Below are positions 25,881 through 34,734 of a stretch of DNA of 64,000 nt, one piece after another. The stretch lies in assembly GCF_017355985.1 (NCBI RefSeq), contig NZ_JAFIQU010000001.1, forward strand, positions 434,001-498,000, given 5' to 3'. Position numbers and translations under genes: made by a program. The notes below the pieces were generated by a model. The model worked only from the letters and a program-made list of their open reading frames with translations, was not told where the DNA came from and searched no databases. Position 1 is the stretch's first letter. Each line of letters starts with the position of its first letter. Origin of the DNA: Arenibaculum pallidiluteum (GTDB lineage Bacteria > Pseudomonadota > Alphaproteobacteria > Azospirillales > Azospirillaceae).

Positions 25881-26510
25881 TCAGGTGGGGGAGCGCTTGC
25901 CCCGGCCACTGCCGCCGTCCTCGCCCCACCGGCGCACCAAGCCGGCGTCGAGCCCGAAGAGATCGAGGATTCGCCCGACGGTGTGGTCGACCATCGCCTC
26001 AAGGTTTTCAGGGCGCGCGTAGAAGGCGGGGACCGGCGGGGCGACGATCGCACCCATCTCGGCGAGCTGGGCCATCGTCCGCAGATGCCCGAGATGGAGG
26101 GGCGTCTCGCGGACCATCAGCACGAGCGGGCGCCGCTCCTTGAGCGCCACGTCGGCCGCGCGGGTCAGCAGGGTCGAGGTGACCCCCGTCGCGATCTCGC
26201 CCATGGTGCGGATCGAGCAGGGCGCGACCACCATGCCCAGGGTGCGAAAGCTGCCGCTCGCGATCGCCGCCCCGACATCCTGGACGGGATAGCAGATGTC
26301 CGCCATGGCCCGGACATCGGCCGCCCGCAGGTCGGTCTCGGCGGCGATGGTCGCCTCTGCCGAACGGCTGAGGACCAGATGCGATTCGACGCTGATCCGC
26401 CGCAGCGCCGTGAGCATCCGGATGCCATAGACGGCCCCCGACGCCCCGCTGATGCCGACCACGAGGCGGCGCGGCGGGGCGGACGTGCCGTCCATCGGGG
26501 GGACGGACAT
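25881..26510 (-). CDS. ubiX: Flavin prenyltransferase
   Basis: Makes prenylated FMN from FMNH2 and dimethylallyl phosphate, the cofactor of UbiD-type decarboxylases, including that of ubiquinone synthesis. The FMN site GISGASGAVYG (19-29) and the conserved VVAPCSIRTMGEIATG, ERRPLVLMVRETPLHLGHLR and PAFYARPENLEAMVDHTVGR are all present in 209 aa. The start is the ATG at 26510; Met at 26495 is an alternative closer to the usual N-terminus. It lies 23 bp after trcR on the same strand. No ubiD is in the window. Confidence 0.94.
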   Translation of the reverse strand: MSVPPMDGTSAPPRRLVVGISGASGAVYGIRMLTALRRISVESHLVLSRSAEATIAAETDLRAADVRAMADICYPVQDVGAAIASGSFRTLGMVVAPCSIRTMGEIATGVTSTLLTRAADVALKERRPLVLMVRETPLHLGHLRTMAQLAEMGAIVAPPVPAFYARPENLEAMVDHTVGRILDLFGLDAGLVRRWGEDGGSGRGKRSPT

Positions 26511-26533
26511 GCCGTCCGGCGGCGGCGCGCCGG

Positions 26534-27121
26534 TCAGTCGGTCGCCTCGTCGGCGGGCTCGGAAGCCTCGGGCGCGTCGGCCTCGACCTCCCGGCGGCCG
26601 CCGCGGGCATGGGCCTGGGCCAGCGCCTCGTCGAGCTCGCGCCGGGTGCACAGGCCCAGCTGCACGGGATCGCGCGGCTTGATGTTCTGTGCGTTCCAGT
26701 GGGACTTCTCGCGGACGGACTGGATCGTCGGCTTGGTCGTGCCGATCAGCCGGCAGATCTGCGCGTCCGAGAGCTCGGGATAGGTCTTCAGCAGGAAGGC
26801 GACCGCATCTGGCTTGTCGCCGCGCTTGGTCACGGGCGTGTAACGCGGCCCCTTGGAGCGGGCCACGGGCTGGGGCAGATCGACCTGCAGGAGCTGGAGC
26901 CGGTTTTCCGGATCCTGCTCGCAGCGCAGGATTTCCTCCTTGGTGAGCTGGCCATTGGCGACCGGGTCCAGGCCAACCATGCCCACCGCCACCTCGCCGT
27001 CCGCGATCGCCTGCACCTCCAGGGCGTGAAGCCCGCAGAAGGCCGCGATCTGCTCGAAGGTCAGCGTGGTGTTTTCGACCAGCCAGACGGCGGTCGCCTT
27101 CGGCATCAGGGGCAGCGGCAT
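26534..27121 (-). CDS. trcR: DUF1013 protein, cell-cycle transcriptional regulator TrcR
   Basis: Protein of 195 aa conserved in Alphaproteobacteria and annotated as cell-cycle regulator TrcR. Seen: MPLPLMPKATAVWLVENTTL, a first helix-turn-helix-like unit (LTFEQIAAFCGLHALEVQAI) and a second (LSDAQICRLIGTTKPTIQSV), so DNA binding is likely. The C-terminal 30 residues are acidic and Ala-rich. The ATG at 27121 follows GGAGG at 4 nt. It is upstream of ubiX and downstream of the quinone oxidoreductase gene on the same strand. Confidence 0.92.
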   Translation of the reverse strand: MPLPLMPKATAVWLVENTTLTFEQIAAFCGLHALEVQAIADGEVAVGMVGLDPVANGQLTKEEILRCEQDPENRLQLLQVDLPQPVARSKGPRYTPVTKRGDKPDAVAFLLKTYPELSDAQICRLIGTTKPTIQSVREKSHWNAQNIKPRDPVQLGLCTRRELDEALAQAHARGGRREVEADAPEASEPADEATD

Positions 27122-27255
27122 CGATCCTCCAAAGTAACGTTATCCTTGTCCCGGCAGGCCTTTCAAACCCGCCCGGCGCCCACCACCAAGAATCTCGGAA
27201 TGAGCATCAGCGGGTTCAATATACGGAAAAGGCGTTCCCGTTCACGGATTCTTTG

Positions 27256-28263
27256 TCAATCCGCGACGACCAGCACGATCTTTCCGACATGGGCGCTGCT
27301 CTCCATGAGCGCGTGGGCCTGGGCGGCCTCGGCCAGGGGGAACGTCGCGTGGATCGGGGGGCGGACCTGCCCGGTCTCCAGCATCGGCCAGACCTTGTCC
27401 CGCAGCGCGGCGGCGATCTCGCCCTTCTGGGCCGCGCTGCGCGGACGCAGGGTCGATCCCGTCAGCGTCAGCCGCCGGGTCATCAGCGGACGCAGGTCGA
27501 GCGAAACCTTCGAGCCGCCGAGGAACGCAATTGAGACGTGCCGCCCCTCGACCGCCATGCAGGCTATGTCGCGGGCCACATAGTCGCCGCCGACCATGTC
27601 CAGCACCACATCGGCGCCGTGCCCGTCGGTCGCGGCCAGCACCGCGGGCACGTAGTCCTCGGTCCGGTAGTTGATCGCCCGGTCGGCGCCGAGCCTTTCG
27701 CAGGCCACGCATTTCTCGGGGCTGCCGGCCGTCGCCAGCACCCGCGCGCCGAAGGCCTTGGCGAGCTGGATCGCCGTGGTCCCGATGCCGCTCGACCCGC
27801 CATGGACCAGCAGCGTCTCGCCCCTGGCGAGACGGCCGCGCTCGAAGACGTTGGTCCAGACCGTGAAGAAGGTCTCCGGCACCGCCGCGGCCTCGGCCAT
27901 GGAGAAGCCCCGCGGCACCGGCAGGACCTGCACCGCCGGCGCGACGGCGTATTCGGCGTATCCGCCGCCGGCGAGCAGGGCGCAGACGGGCTCGCCGATC
28001 GCGAGGCCGTCCACGTCTGGCCCGAGCGCGGCGACGGTCCCCGCGACCTCAAGGCCCGGCAGGTCCGAGGCGCCCGGCGGCGGCGGGTAGGCGCCCTGGC
28101 GCTGGAACACGTCCGGACGGTTGATCCCGGCCGCGTGGACCCGGATCAGGACCTCGCCGGCCTCCGGCCGGGGCACCGGCCTGCGCGCCGGGCGCAGGAC
28201 CTCCGGCCCTCCGGGCTGGGTGATCTCAACGCAGGTCATGCTGTCGGGCACGGGTTCGGCCAT
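27256..28263 (-). CDS. NAD(P)H-quinone oxidoreductase, PIG3/QOR type
   Basis: Zinc-independent medium-chain dehydrogenase/reductase (335 aa). N-terminal GroES-like domain with GINRPDVFQRQGAYPPPPGAS, then a Rossmann domain with HGGSSGIGTTAIQLAKAFGA, the NADPH-type site. These match the TP53I3/PIG3 subgroup of quinone oxidoreductases; catalytic zinc ligands are absent. The ATG at 28263 follows GGAGG at 5 nt. It is divergent from a DUF1192 gene, an arrangement seen in many alphaproteobacteria. Confidence 0.92.
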   Translation of the reverse strand: MAEPVPDSMTCVEITQPGGPEVLRPARRPVPRPEAGEVLIRVHAAGINRPDVFQRQGAYPPPPGASDLPGLEVAGTVAALGPDVDGLAIGEPVCALLAGGGYAEYAVAPAVQVLPVPRGFSMAEAAAVPETFFTVWTNVFERGRLARGETLLVHGGSSGIGTTAIQLAKAFGARVLATAGSPEKCVACERLGADRAINYRTEDYVPAVLAATDGHGADVVLDMVGGDYVARDIACMAVEGRHVSIAFLGGSKVSLDLRPLMTRRLTLTGSTLRPRSAAQKGEIAAALRDKVWPMLETGQVRPPIHATFPLAEAAQAHALMESSAHVGKIVLVVAD

Positions 28264-28294
28264 GGGTTCCTCCCCTTCTCACAATGGGCGGCAG

Positions 28295-28316
28295 GGTGCA
28301 GAGTTGGTGCAGAGTT
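28295..28316. repeat. 11-bp tandem duplication
   Basis: GGTGCAGAGTT occurs twice head to tail in the qor/DUF1192 divergent promoter region. An 8-bp hairpin (28320-28338) follows, just upstream of the DUF1192 RBS. Confidence 0.85.
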
Positions 28317-28356
28317 AAGGCCGCCGGATCCCGGCGGCAAGCGAGGGAGGACATGG

Positions 28357-28542
28357 ATGAGCTTCTTCGACGACCTGGAGCCCCGCAGGGAGACGCCGAA
28401 GCCCAAGGACCTCTCGGTCATGGGGATCGAGGAGATCGAGAGCTACATCGCCGGGCTGCAGGCCGAGATTTCCCGCGCCCGTGCCGCCATCGACCAGAAG
28501 CGGGCGGCGCGCCAAGGCGCCGACACCTTCTTCAAGCGATAG
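28357..28542 (+). CDS. DUF1192 family small protein
   Basis: Small protein (61 aa) with the DUF1192 pattern: an N-terminal MSFFDDLEPRRE, then LSVMGIEEIESYIAGLQAEI and a short helix ending with DTFFKR. Probably a short coiled coil; function unknown. GGAGG at 28346-28350 is 6 nt before the ATG. A longer frame that contains it is only a shadow of the antisense qor gene. It is monocistronic and divergent from qor. Confidence 0.88.
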   Translation: MSFFDDLEPRRETPKPKDLSVMGIEEIESYIAGLQAEISRARAAIDQKRAARQGADTFFKR

Positions 28543-28630
28543 GTTTCAAGCGGCAGGCTTCGAGCGGCTGGCCTCCGGACGGCCCTGCCGGAAGGAACCC
28601 GCGGCCTGTCCATGGCACGGCGGCGGCGGC

Positions 28631-29362
28631 TCAGCCGCCGGGTCTGGCGCCGGCCGCCTCCTCGTCCAGGATCTCCGCCATCCGGCCGACGGTGCCTGCA
28701 AAGCCGGAGCGCATCTGCCGGTACAGAAGGACCGCCGTCACCCAGGTGGTCGCGATCATGAAAAGCCAGGGCTGGATGAACCAGGCGAGGACCGCCAGCG
28801 CGAAGTAGTAGGCGCGCAGCCCGCCGTTGAAGGCGCTGATGGCGCTGGTGATGGCACGGCCGAGCTCGACCGCGATGCGTTCCCGCAGGGCCTCCGGCGC
28901 GTGCTGGGAGGGAGCCGCTCCCATCAGCGCGCAGGTGTAGTTGTACTGGCGCAGCGCCCAGGTGAACTTGAGGAATCCGTAGATGAAGATCACCACCAGC
29001 AGCACCAGCTTGGCCTCGAACAGGGCGCGGCTGGTCTGCTGGACGACGCCGCTCTCGCCGATCACGCGCCAGACCGTCTCGACCGTTCCGAAGACGCTCA
29101 GGAGCCCCGCCACGACCAGCACCGAGGTGGAGGCGAAGAAGGTCACGCTGGCGATGGTCTGCCCCATGAGCTGGGAATCGAAGATGCGATTCTCGCGCTC
29201 CAGGAACCGCATCATCCAATAGTGGCGGATGCGCGCCATGCGCTGGTTGATGGCCGGGAGGCGCTGGACGCGCCAGTCCAGCATCACGGTGTAGCCGAAC
29301 CAGTTCGTCGCGAACCAGGCCAGCGCCAATGCGTCGATCCAGGTGATGTCGGGGGGCAGCAA
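28631..29362 (-). CDS. DUF599 family membrane protein
   Basis: Inner-membrane protein (243 aa) with four or five hydrophobic segments and the DUF599 blocks: an N-terminal helix ending LAWFATNWFGYTV, RENRIFDSQLMGQTIASVTF and AFNGGLRAYYFALAVLAWF. Function unknown. The start appears to be TTG at 29362; no ATG or GTG is in frame between it and the preceding stop at 29396. It lies 33 bp after a ribbon-helix-helix gene in the same frame and strand, so it probably shares the fumC-rhh transcript. Confidence 0.85.
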   Translation of the reverse strand: MLPPDITWIDALALAWFATNWFGYTVMLDWRVQRLPAINQRMARIRHYWMMRFLERENRIFDSQLMGQTIASVTFFASTSVLVVAGLLSVFGTVETVWRVIGESGVVQQTSRALFEAKLVLLVVIFIYGFLKFTWALRQYNYTCALMGAAPSQHAPEALRERIAVELGRAITSAISAFNGGLRAYYFALAVLAWFIQPWLFMIATTWVTAVLLYRQMRSGFAGTVGRMAEILDEEAAGARPGG

Positions 29363-29395
29363 GGACTGGATCCGTAAGGTGCAACCGCGGGGATG

Positions 29396-29641
29396 CTAAG
29401 CCGCGCCGCGGTCGCTGTCATCGGCCAAGCGGCCGGAGATCGCCTGTTCCAGGACGAAGACGCGGATCGCGCTAGACAGATTGCCGCCGCGGTCCTGGTC
29501 GATACGCTCGACCAGCGCGTTCACGGAGATACCCTGCACCGCGGCGAGCCGGCGCAGGGCATCCCAGAAGGCGGGCTCGAGCGAGATGCTGGTCTGGTGC
29601 CCGGCAATCGTGACCGAGCGCTTGCGGACCGCGCCTTCCAT
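29396..29641 (-). CDS. Ribbon-helix-helix domain protein
   Basis: Small protein (81 aa) with an RHH_4-type DNA-binding fold: strand RKRSVTIAGHQTSISLEPAF in two parts (RKRSVTIAG, TSISLEPAFWDALR), then helix AAVQGISVNALVERIDQDR and helix NLSSAIRVFVLEQAI. It starts 18 bp after fumC on the same strand. Such proteins accompany fumC in many alphaproteobacteria but their target is unknown. The RBS AGGAGG is unusually close to the ATG (2 nt). Confidence 0.85.
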   Translation of the reverse strand: MEGAVRKRSVTIAGHQTSISLEPAFWDALRRLAAVQGISVNALVERIDQDRGGNLSSAIRVFVLEQAISGRLADDSDRGAA

Positions 29642-29659
29642 CGCCTCCTCGGCTCGAGC

Positions 29660-31057
29660 TCAGCGCGGGCCGGTCATGTCCTGCGGGCGCACCCATTCGT
29701 CGAACTGCTCGGCGGTCAGAAGGCCCAGCGCCACCCCGACCTCCTTCAGCGTCCTGCCCTCGCGATGAGCGGTCTTGGCGATCTTCGCGGCCGCGTCGTA
29801 GCCGATATGCGGGTTCAGCGCGGTCACAAGCATCAGCGATTCATCCAGCAACCGGGCGATCCGGTCGCGGTTGGGTTCGATCCCGACCACCGCGTTGTCC
29901 GTGAAGCTGCGGCAGGCGTCGGCAAGCAGGCGGATCGACTGCAGCACGTTGTAGATGATGACGGGCTTGAAGACATTGAGCTCGAAATGCCCCTGCGCAC
30001 CGGCCACGCTGACCGCGGTCTGGTTGCCCATCACCTGGGCGCAGACCATGGTCATGGCCTCGGACTGGGTCGGGTTCACCTTGCCCGGCATGATCGAGGA
30101 GCCGGGCTCGTTCTCCGGCAGGGCGATCTCGCCGATCCCGCAGCGCGGGCCCGAGCCCAGCAGGCGGATGTCGTTCGCGATCTTCATCAGCGAGCACGCC
30201 ACCGTGTTGAGCTGGCCGTGCAGTTCGACCAGCGCGTCATGGGCCGCCAGCGCCTCGAACTTGTTGGGGGCCGTGCGGAAGGGCAGGCCCGTAATCTCCT
30301 CGGCCTGGCGCGCGAACTCCTCGGCGAAGCCCTTGCGGGCATTCAGGCCGGTACCCACCGCCGTGCCGCCCTGGGCAAGCTCCAGCAGGCGGGGCATGCA
30401 GGCCTTCACGCGATCGATCCCGTAGCGCACCTGCGTCTCGTATCCCGAGAACTCCTGCCCCAGGGTCAGAGGGGTCGCGTCCTGCAGGTGCGTGCGCCCG
30501 ATCTTCACGATATCGGCGAAGTCCCGCGCCTTGGCGCCCAGCGCCGCATGCAGGTGCTCCAGCGATGGGATCAGCTCGTGGTGGAGCTGCTCGACCGCCG
30601 CGATGTGCATTGCCGTGGGGAAGCTGTCGTTCGACGACTGCCCCATGTTCACGTGATCGTTGGGATGGACGGGCTTCTTGCTGCCGATCTCGCCGCCCAG
30701 GATCTCGATCGCGCGGTTCGCGATCACCTCGTTGGCGTTCATGTTCGTCTGGGTGCCGGATCCGGTCTGCCAGACCACCAGCGGGAAATGGTCGATCAGC
30801 GTGCCGTCGATGACCTCCTCGGCGGCATCGACGATGGCCTGCCCGAGCTTGGCGTCGAGGACGCCGAGCTTCATGTTCGCCTGGGCGGACGCCTTCTTCT
30901 GGATCCCGAGCGCCCTGACCAGCGGGCCCGGCATGCGCTCGCCGCCGATCCGGAAGTTCTGAAGCGAGCGCTGCGTCTGCGCGCCCCAGTACCGGTCCGC
31001 CGGCACATCGATGGGTCCGAAGGTGTCGGTCTCGACACGCGTCGCCTTTTCGGCCAT
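29660..31057 (-). CDS. fumC: Class II fumarate hydratase
   Basis: Iron-independent fumarase (465 aa) of the TCA cycle, interconverting fumarate and malate. Seen: [20 protein letters not shown], the [13 protein letters not shown] and [14 protein letters not shown] motifs, and the superfamily signature [16 protein letters not shown] with the catalytic Ser loop. Length equals the usual 460-470 aa. It heads a likely fumC-rhh-DUF599 transcript. Confidence 0.97.
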   Translation of the reverse strand: MAEKATRVETDTFGPIDVPADRYWGAQTQRSLQNFRIGGERMPGPLVRALGIQKKASAQANMKLGVLDAKLGQAIVDAAEEVIDGTLIDHFPLVVWQTGSGTQTNMNANEVIANRAIEILGGEIGSKKPVHPNDHVNMGQSSNDSFPTAMHIAAVEQLHHELIPSLEHLHAALGAKARDFADIVKIGRTHLQDATPLTLGQEFSGYETQVRYGIDRVKACMPRLLELAQGGTAVGTGLNARKGFAEEFARQAEEITGLPFRTAPNKFEALAAHDALVELHGQLNTVACSLMKIANDIRLLGSGPRCGIGEIALPENEPGSSIMPGKVNPTQSEAMTMVCAQVMGNQTAVSVAGAQGHFELNVFKPVIIYNVLQSIRLLADACRSFTDNAVVGIEPNRDRIARLLDESLMLVTALNPHIGYDAAAKIAKTAHREGRTLKEVGVALGLLTAEQFDEWVRPQDMTGPR

Positions 31058-31247
31058 GGCTCCTGTCCCCGTGATGGCACCGCGCTGGGCGCGGCTTCCC
31101 CTGTTTCTAGCACAGCCCCGCCCGCCTACAACCCGCGCGGCCGCAACCCGTCCCGGCGGATCAGATCCGCGCGCAGGTCCGGCGGGCGGTCCTCTCCCAG
31201 ACGAAGGGAACCCGGAGAGGGTATGACCTTGCGAGGAGGACGTGATC

Positions 31248-31649
31248 TTGGCCGAGACATCCCTGCACGGCGTCTACCGCGCCTACATCGACTGCCTCAA
31301 TCGCCGGGACTGGGCCCGGCTCGCCGCGGACTACGTCCATGACGGGGTCGAGCACAACGGGCGGCCACTCGGGCTGTCCGGCTACCGCGAAATGCTGGCG
31401 AAGGACTTCGAGGACATCCCGGATCTTCGCTTCAACATCGCGCTTCTCGTCTGCGAAGGTCCGCATGTGGCGGCGCGCCTCGCCTTCGAATGCTCGCCGA
31501 AGGGCGAGTTCCTGGGCCTCCGCGTCGACGGGCGCAGGGTCTCCTTCGCGGAGAACGTCTTCTACGAATTCCGGGAGTCCAGGATCGCGAGGGTCTGGTC
31601 CGTCATCGACAAGAGCGCCATCGAGGCGCAGCTCGCGCGACGAGGCTAG
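31248..31649 (+). CDS. SnoaL-like (NTF2-fold) protein
   Basis: Small alpha+beta-barrel protein of about 133 aa in the NTF2/SnoaL superfamily: an N-terminal helix pair [20 protein letters not shown], then [20 protein letters not shown] and strands ending in the [20 protein letters not shown] signature. The fold binds small hydrophobic ligands; activity unknown. TTG at 31248 fits the GGAGG at 31235-31239 with 8 nt spacing; the in-frame GTG at 31242 is too close to it. Its stop codon overlaps the stop of the convergent dehydrogenase gene in a shared CTAG. Confidence 0.8.
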   Translation: MAETSLHGVYRAYIDCLNRRDWARLAADYVHDGVEHNGRPLGLSGYREMLAKDFEDIPDLRFNIALLVCEGPHVAARLAFECSPKGEFLGLRVDGRRVSFAENVFYEFRESRIARVWSVIDKSAIEAQLARRG

Positions 31650-33052
31650 AACCGGACGACCTTTCCGGGGTTCATGAGGTTGTGGGGGTCCAGCGCGCGC
31701 TTGATCTCGGCCATGACCTCCCAGCCCTCGCCATGCTCGATCGGCAGGAACGGCATCTTGCCGTAGCCGACCCCGTGCTCGCCCGTGCAGGTCCCGCCCA
31801 TCTCCAGCGCGCGCCGGACCAGGCGCTCGTTCAGGGCCGCGGCGCGCCTCAGCTCGTCGGGGTTCTCGGGATCGATCACGTAGACGAGATGGAAGTTGCC
31901 GTCGCCGACATGGCCGACCAGCGGGGCCAGGACGCCGGACTCGGCGATGTCGGCCTTCGTCTCCATGATGCAGTCGGCCAGGCGAGAGATCGGCACGCAG
32001 ACATCGGTCGGCCAGCCGCGCGCCCCGGGCCTGAGCGCCAGCGAGGCATAGTAGGCGTCATGCCGGGCCTGCCACAGGCGCGAGCGCTCCTCGGGCCGGG
32101 TCGCCCACTGGAAGTCCGTCCCGCCCTGCTCCGCCGCCACCGCCTGCACGAGCTCGGCCTGCTCCACCACGCCCGCGGACGTGCCGTGGAACTCGAAGAA
32201 CAGCGTCGGCACCTCCGCCAGCTCCAGCTTCGCATGGCGGTTCACGGCTGCGACCGTCAGCTCGTCCAGGAGCTCGATGCGCGCGACCGGCACGCCGAGC
32301 TGGATCGTCTGGATCACCGTGTCCACCGCCGCCCGGATGCTCGGGAACGGGCACACCGCCGACGAGATCGCCTCGGGGATCCCGTGGAGCCGCAGCGTCA
32401 CCTCCGTGATCAGCCCCAGCGTGCCTTCCGCCCCCACGAACAGCCGCGTCAGGTCGTAACCCGCCGAGCTCTTGCGCGCCCGCCCGCCGGTCCGGATCAC
32501 CCGCCCGTCCGCCAGCACCACCGTCAGCCCCAGCACGTTCTCGCGCATCGTGCCGTAGCGCACCGCGTTGGTGCCCGAGGCCCGCGTCGAGGCCATGCCG
32601 CCGATCGAGGCATCGGCCCCGGGATCGATCGGGAAGAACAGCCCGCTGTCGCGCAGGTGCTCGTTCAGTTGCTTGCGCGTCACCCCCGCCTGCACGGTGA
32701 CGTCCAGGTCCTCGGGGCTCAGGCGCAGGATCGCGCGCATGCCCGAGACGTCCAGGCACACCCCGCCCTGCAGCGCCGCCACCCCGCCCTCCAGCGAGGT
32801 GCCGGTGCCGAACGGGATCACCGGCACGCCATGGCGCGCGCAGATCGCGACCGCACGCGCGGCCTCCTCGGTGCTCTCCAGGAAGGCCACGGCATCGGGC
32901 GGCACCACCGGATGGTAGCTCTCGTCCTTGCCGTGATGCGCGCACACCGCCGCCGCCGTGCTCAGCCGCTCGCCCAGCAGGCCGCGCAGCTCCTCCAGCG
33001 CGCTGGTCAGCGCGTTCGCCGTCGCCCGACGCACCGGCTGGGGCATCGACAT
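31646..33052 (-). CDS. FAD-linked D-lactate/2-hydroxy-acid dehydrogenase (GlcD/LDHD type)
   Basis: Flavoenzyme (468 aa) of the FAD-binding_4 / FAD-oxidase_C architecture. FAD domain about 35-215 with PVIPFGTGTSLEGG and GADASIGGMASTRASGTNAV; C-terminal domain with VGHVGDGNFHLV and the active-site GTCTGEHGVGYGK. This arrangement matches D-lactate dehydrogenases of the LDHD type more than GlcD, but the substrate is not certain. The ATG at 33052 follows GGAGGG at 7 nt; the frame extends upstream without family residues. Confidence 0.9.
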   Translation of the reverse strand: MSMPQPVRRATANALTSALEELRGLLGERLSTAAAVCAHHGKDESYHPVVPPDAVAFLESTEEAARAVAICARHGVPVIPFGTGTSLEGGVAALQGGVCLDVSGMRAILRLSPEDLDVTVQAGVTRKQLNEHLRDSGLFFPIDPGADASIGGMASTRASGTNAVRYGTMRENVLGLTVVLADGRVIRTGGRARKSSAGYDLTRLFVGAEGTLGLITEVTLRLHGIPEAISSAVCPFPSIRAAVDTVIQTIQLGVPVARIELLDELTVAAVNRHAKLELAEVPTLFFEFHGTSAGVVEQAELVQAVAAEQGGTDFQWATRPEERSRLWQARHDAYYASLALRPGARGWPTDVCVPISRLADCIMETKADIAESGVLAPLVGHVGDGNFHLVYVIDPENPDELRRAAALNERLVRRALEMGGTCTGEHGVGYGKMPFLPIEHGEGWEVMAEIKRALDPHNLMNPGKVVRF

Positions 33053-33147
33053 GGACCTTCCCTCCGCTTCGTTCCTTCCGCACGGCTCCCCGGCCGCCAC
33101 TATCCTCCTAGCACAGCCCGGGCCGCTCCGCCCTCCCCGGGAACCCG

Positions 33148-33783
33148 TCAGGCGTTGCGCCCGCCGGCGAAGGCCAGCCGGGCCGCGAGGCCCAGGAAGA
33201 TCGCGCCCGTGGCCCATTGTTGCACGCGGGCGATCGTGGGATGGCGGTGCAGCCAGCCGCCGATCCCGCCGGCCCCGAGGCCCACCGCCAGGTTCACCAG
33301 CGTCCCCGAGATGTCCACCACGATGCCGAGGACCAGCACCTGCAGCGCCGCAGGTCCGGCCGCGGGATCGACGAACTGCGGCAGGAAGGCCAGGAAGAAC
33401 AGGGCGACCTTGGGGTTCAGCAGGTTGGTGACGAGGCCCTGCACGAAGACGCGGCGCAGGCCGCCCGGCGCGGCCACCCCGCCGTGCAGCGCCGTCGGCG
33501 GCGCCCGGAACGTCTTCCAGGCGATCCAGGCCAGATAGGCCGCGCCTGCATAGCGCACGGCGTCGAAGAGCGCGGGCGAGGCCGCGAGCAGGCCCGCAAG
33601 GCCCACCGCCGCCGCCGCCACATGGACGAGGCAGCCCGCCCCGATGCCGAGGGCCGCCACGGCGCCGGCGGTCCGTCCCCGGCCGACGCCATTGGCAATG
33701 CAGAACAGCATGTCGGGGCCCGGCGTGAGGTTGAGTGCCAGGGACGCGCCGAGAAAGAGCATCAGGGTGGCGGGATCGGGCAT
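33148..33783 (-). CDS. LysE/RhtB family amino-acid exporter
   Basis: Inner-membrane exporter (211 aa) with six hydrophobic helices. Family motifs: LNLTPGPDMLFCIANGVGRG near residue 18 and NLLNPKVALFFLAFLPQFVD mid-protein. Exports an amino acid or derivative; substrate not predictable. The ATG at 33783 follows GGAGG at 5 nt; the open frame reaching 33987 has no membrane-protein features before this Met. Divergent from the DUF3750 gene. Confidence 0.92.
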   Translation of the reverse strand: MPDPATLMLFLGASLALNLTPGPDMLFCIANGVGRGRTAGAVAALGIGAGCLVHVAAAAVGLAGLLAASPALFDAVRYAGAAYLAWIAWKTFRAPPTALHGGVAAPGGLRRVFVQGLVTNLLNPKVALFFLAFLPQFVDPAAGPAALQVLVLGIVVDISGTLVNLAVGLGAGGIGGWLHRHPTIARVQQWATGAIFLGLAARLAFAGGRNA

Positions 33784-33940
33784 GGCAGCCTCCGGGCTGG
33801 TCGTCTCCGCGAGACTAGCCGCGCCACGACGCGGGTGCGACGGGAACGGTCCCGCCGCCTGCGCATGGCGGCCGTGCGGCGGCCATCCGGACGCCGTTCG
33901 GATGCGCGTGCCCCTTGGCCCGCGGGCACATGCGATCCCA

Positions 33941-33970
33941 TATGGATCATGCATGTATGGATCATGCATG
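33941..33970. repeat. 15-bp tandem duplication ending in a start codon
   Basis: TATGGATCATGCATG occurs twice head to tail (33941-33955, 33956-33970). The last ATG is the chosen start of the DUF3750 gene, and the first copy provides an in-frame ATG five codons earlier (33953). Confidence 0.9.
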
Positions 33971-34732
33971 AAGATCGTCTTTTTCACCCTCTTGCTGCTG
34001 GCGGCGCTCCTGGCTGGACCCGCCTACGTCCTTGCCACCGGCATCGTGACCATGCGCAACGACTGGGCCACCGCCCATCGGGGCTCGGCGGGGCTCGCGC
34101 CTGACCCGGCGAAGACGCGTGAGGCCGTGGTCCAGCTCTATGCCGCGCGCGCCTTCTCGTGGCGCGGCGCCTTCGGCGTGCACCCCTGGTTCGCGGTGAA
34201 GCCCGAGGGCGCGGACGAGTACACGGTCTACGAGCTGATCGGCTGGCGAGCCTTCCGGGGGCTCGACGGGGTCGTCGTCCGCAACGGGACGCCGGATCCC
34301 CATTGGTTCGGACAGCGCCCCGCGATCTTGGCCGAGCTCCGCGGGGCCGAGGCCGCGGCGGCGATCCCCAAGATCGCCGAGGCCGCCGGAAGCTATCCTT
34401 ACAGCCGCGACTACAGAATCTGGCCCGGCCCCAACAGCAACACCTTCGCGGCCTGGGTCGCCCGCGCGGTGCCGGAGCTGCGCGCCGACCTGCCATCCAA
34501 CGCGCTGGGCAAGGATTATCTCGGCACCCGGATCGTCGCGCGCGCCCCCAGCGGCACGGGCTGGCAGATGAGCCTGTTCGGCCTGCTCGGCATCCTGCTG
34601 GCGCGCGAAGAGGGGATCGAGGTAAACGTGCTGGGCATGAGCTTCGGCATCGATCCGCTGGCTCCGGCGCTCAGGCTGCCGGGGATCGGCCGCATCGGGC
34701 CGGGCGCCTGGGCAGAGAACGAAAGGAATTGA
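33968..34732 (+). CDS. DUF3750 domain protein
   Basis: Protein of 254 aa with an N-terminal membrane anchor or signal (MKIVFFTLLLLAALLAGPAY) followed by the DUF3750 domain: VVQLYAARAFSWRGAFGVHP, WFAVKPEGADEYTVYELIGW, YPYSRDYRIWPGPNSNTFAA, and GMSFGIDPLAPALRLPGIGR. The pattern of conserved Tyr, Trp, Asn and Ser suggests an enzyme exposed to the periplasm, but no function is known. The start lies at the end of a 15-bp duplication. It is 2 bp before a small membrane-peptide gene and the pair is coupled. Confidence 0.85.
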   Translation: MKIVFFTLLLLAALLAGPAYVLATGIVTMRNDWATAHRGSAGLAPDPAKTREAVVQLYAARAFSWRGAFGVHPWFAVKPEGADEYTVYELIGWRAFRGLDGVVVRNGTPDPHWFGQRPAILAELRGAEAAAAIPKIAEAAGSYPYSRDYRIWPGPNSNTFAAWVARAVPELRADLPSNALGKDYLGTRIVARAPSGTGWQMSLFGLLGILLAREEGIEVNVLGMSFGIDPLAPALRLPGIGRIGPGAWAENERN

Positions 34733-34734
34733 GC

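Noticed and set aside
25516-25929. 137-codon frame upstream of the molybdenum hydroxylase
   Set aside because: Spans a tandem duplication and the end of ubiX and shows no protein family pattern.
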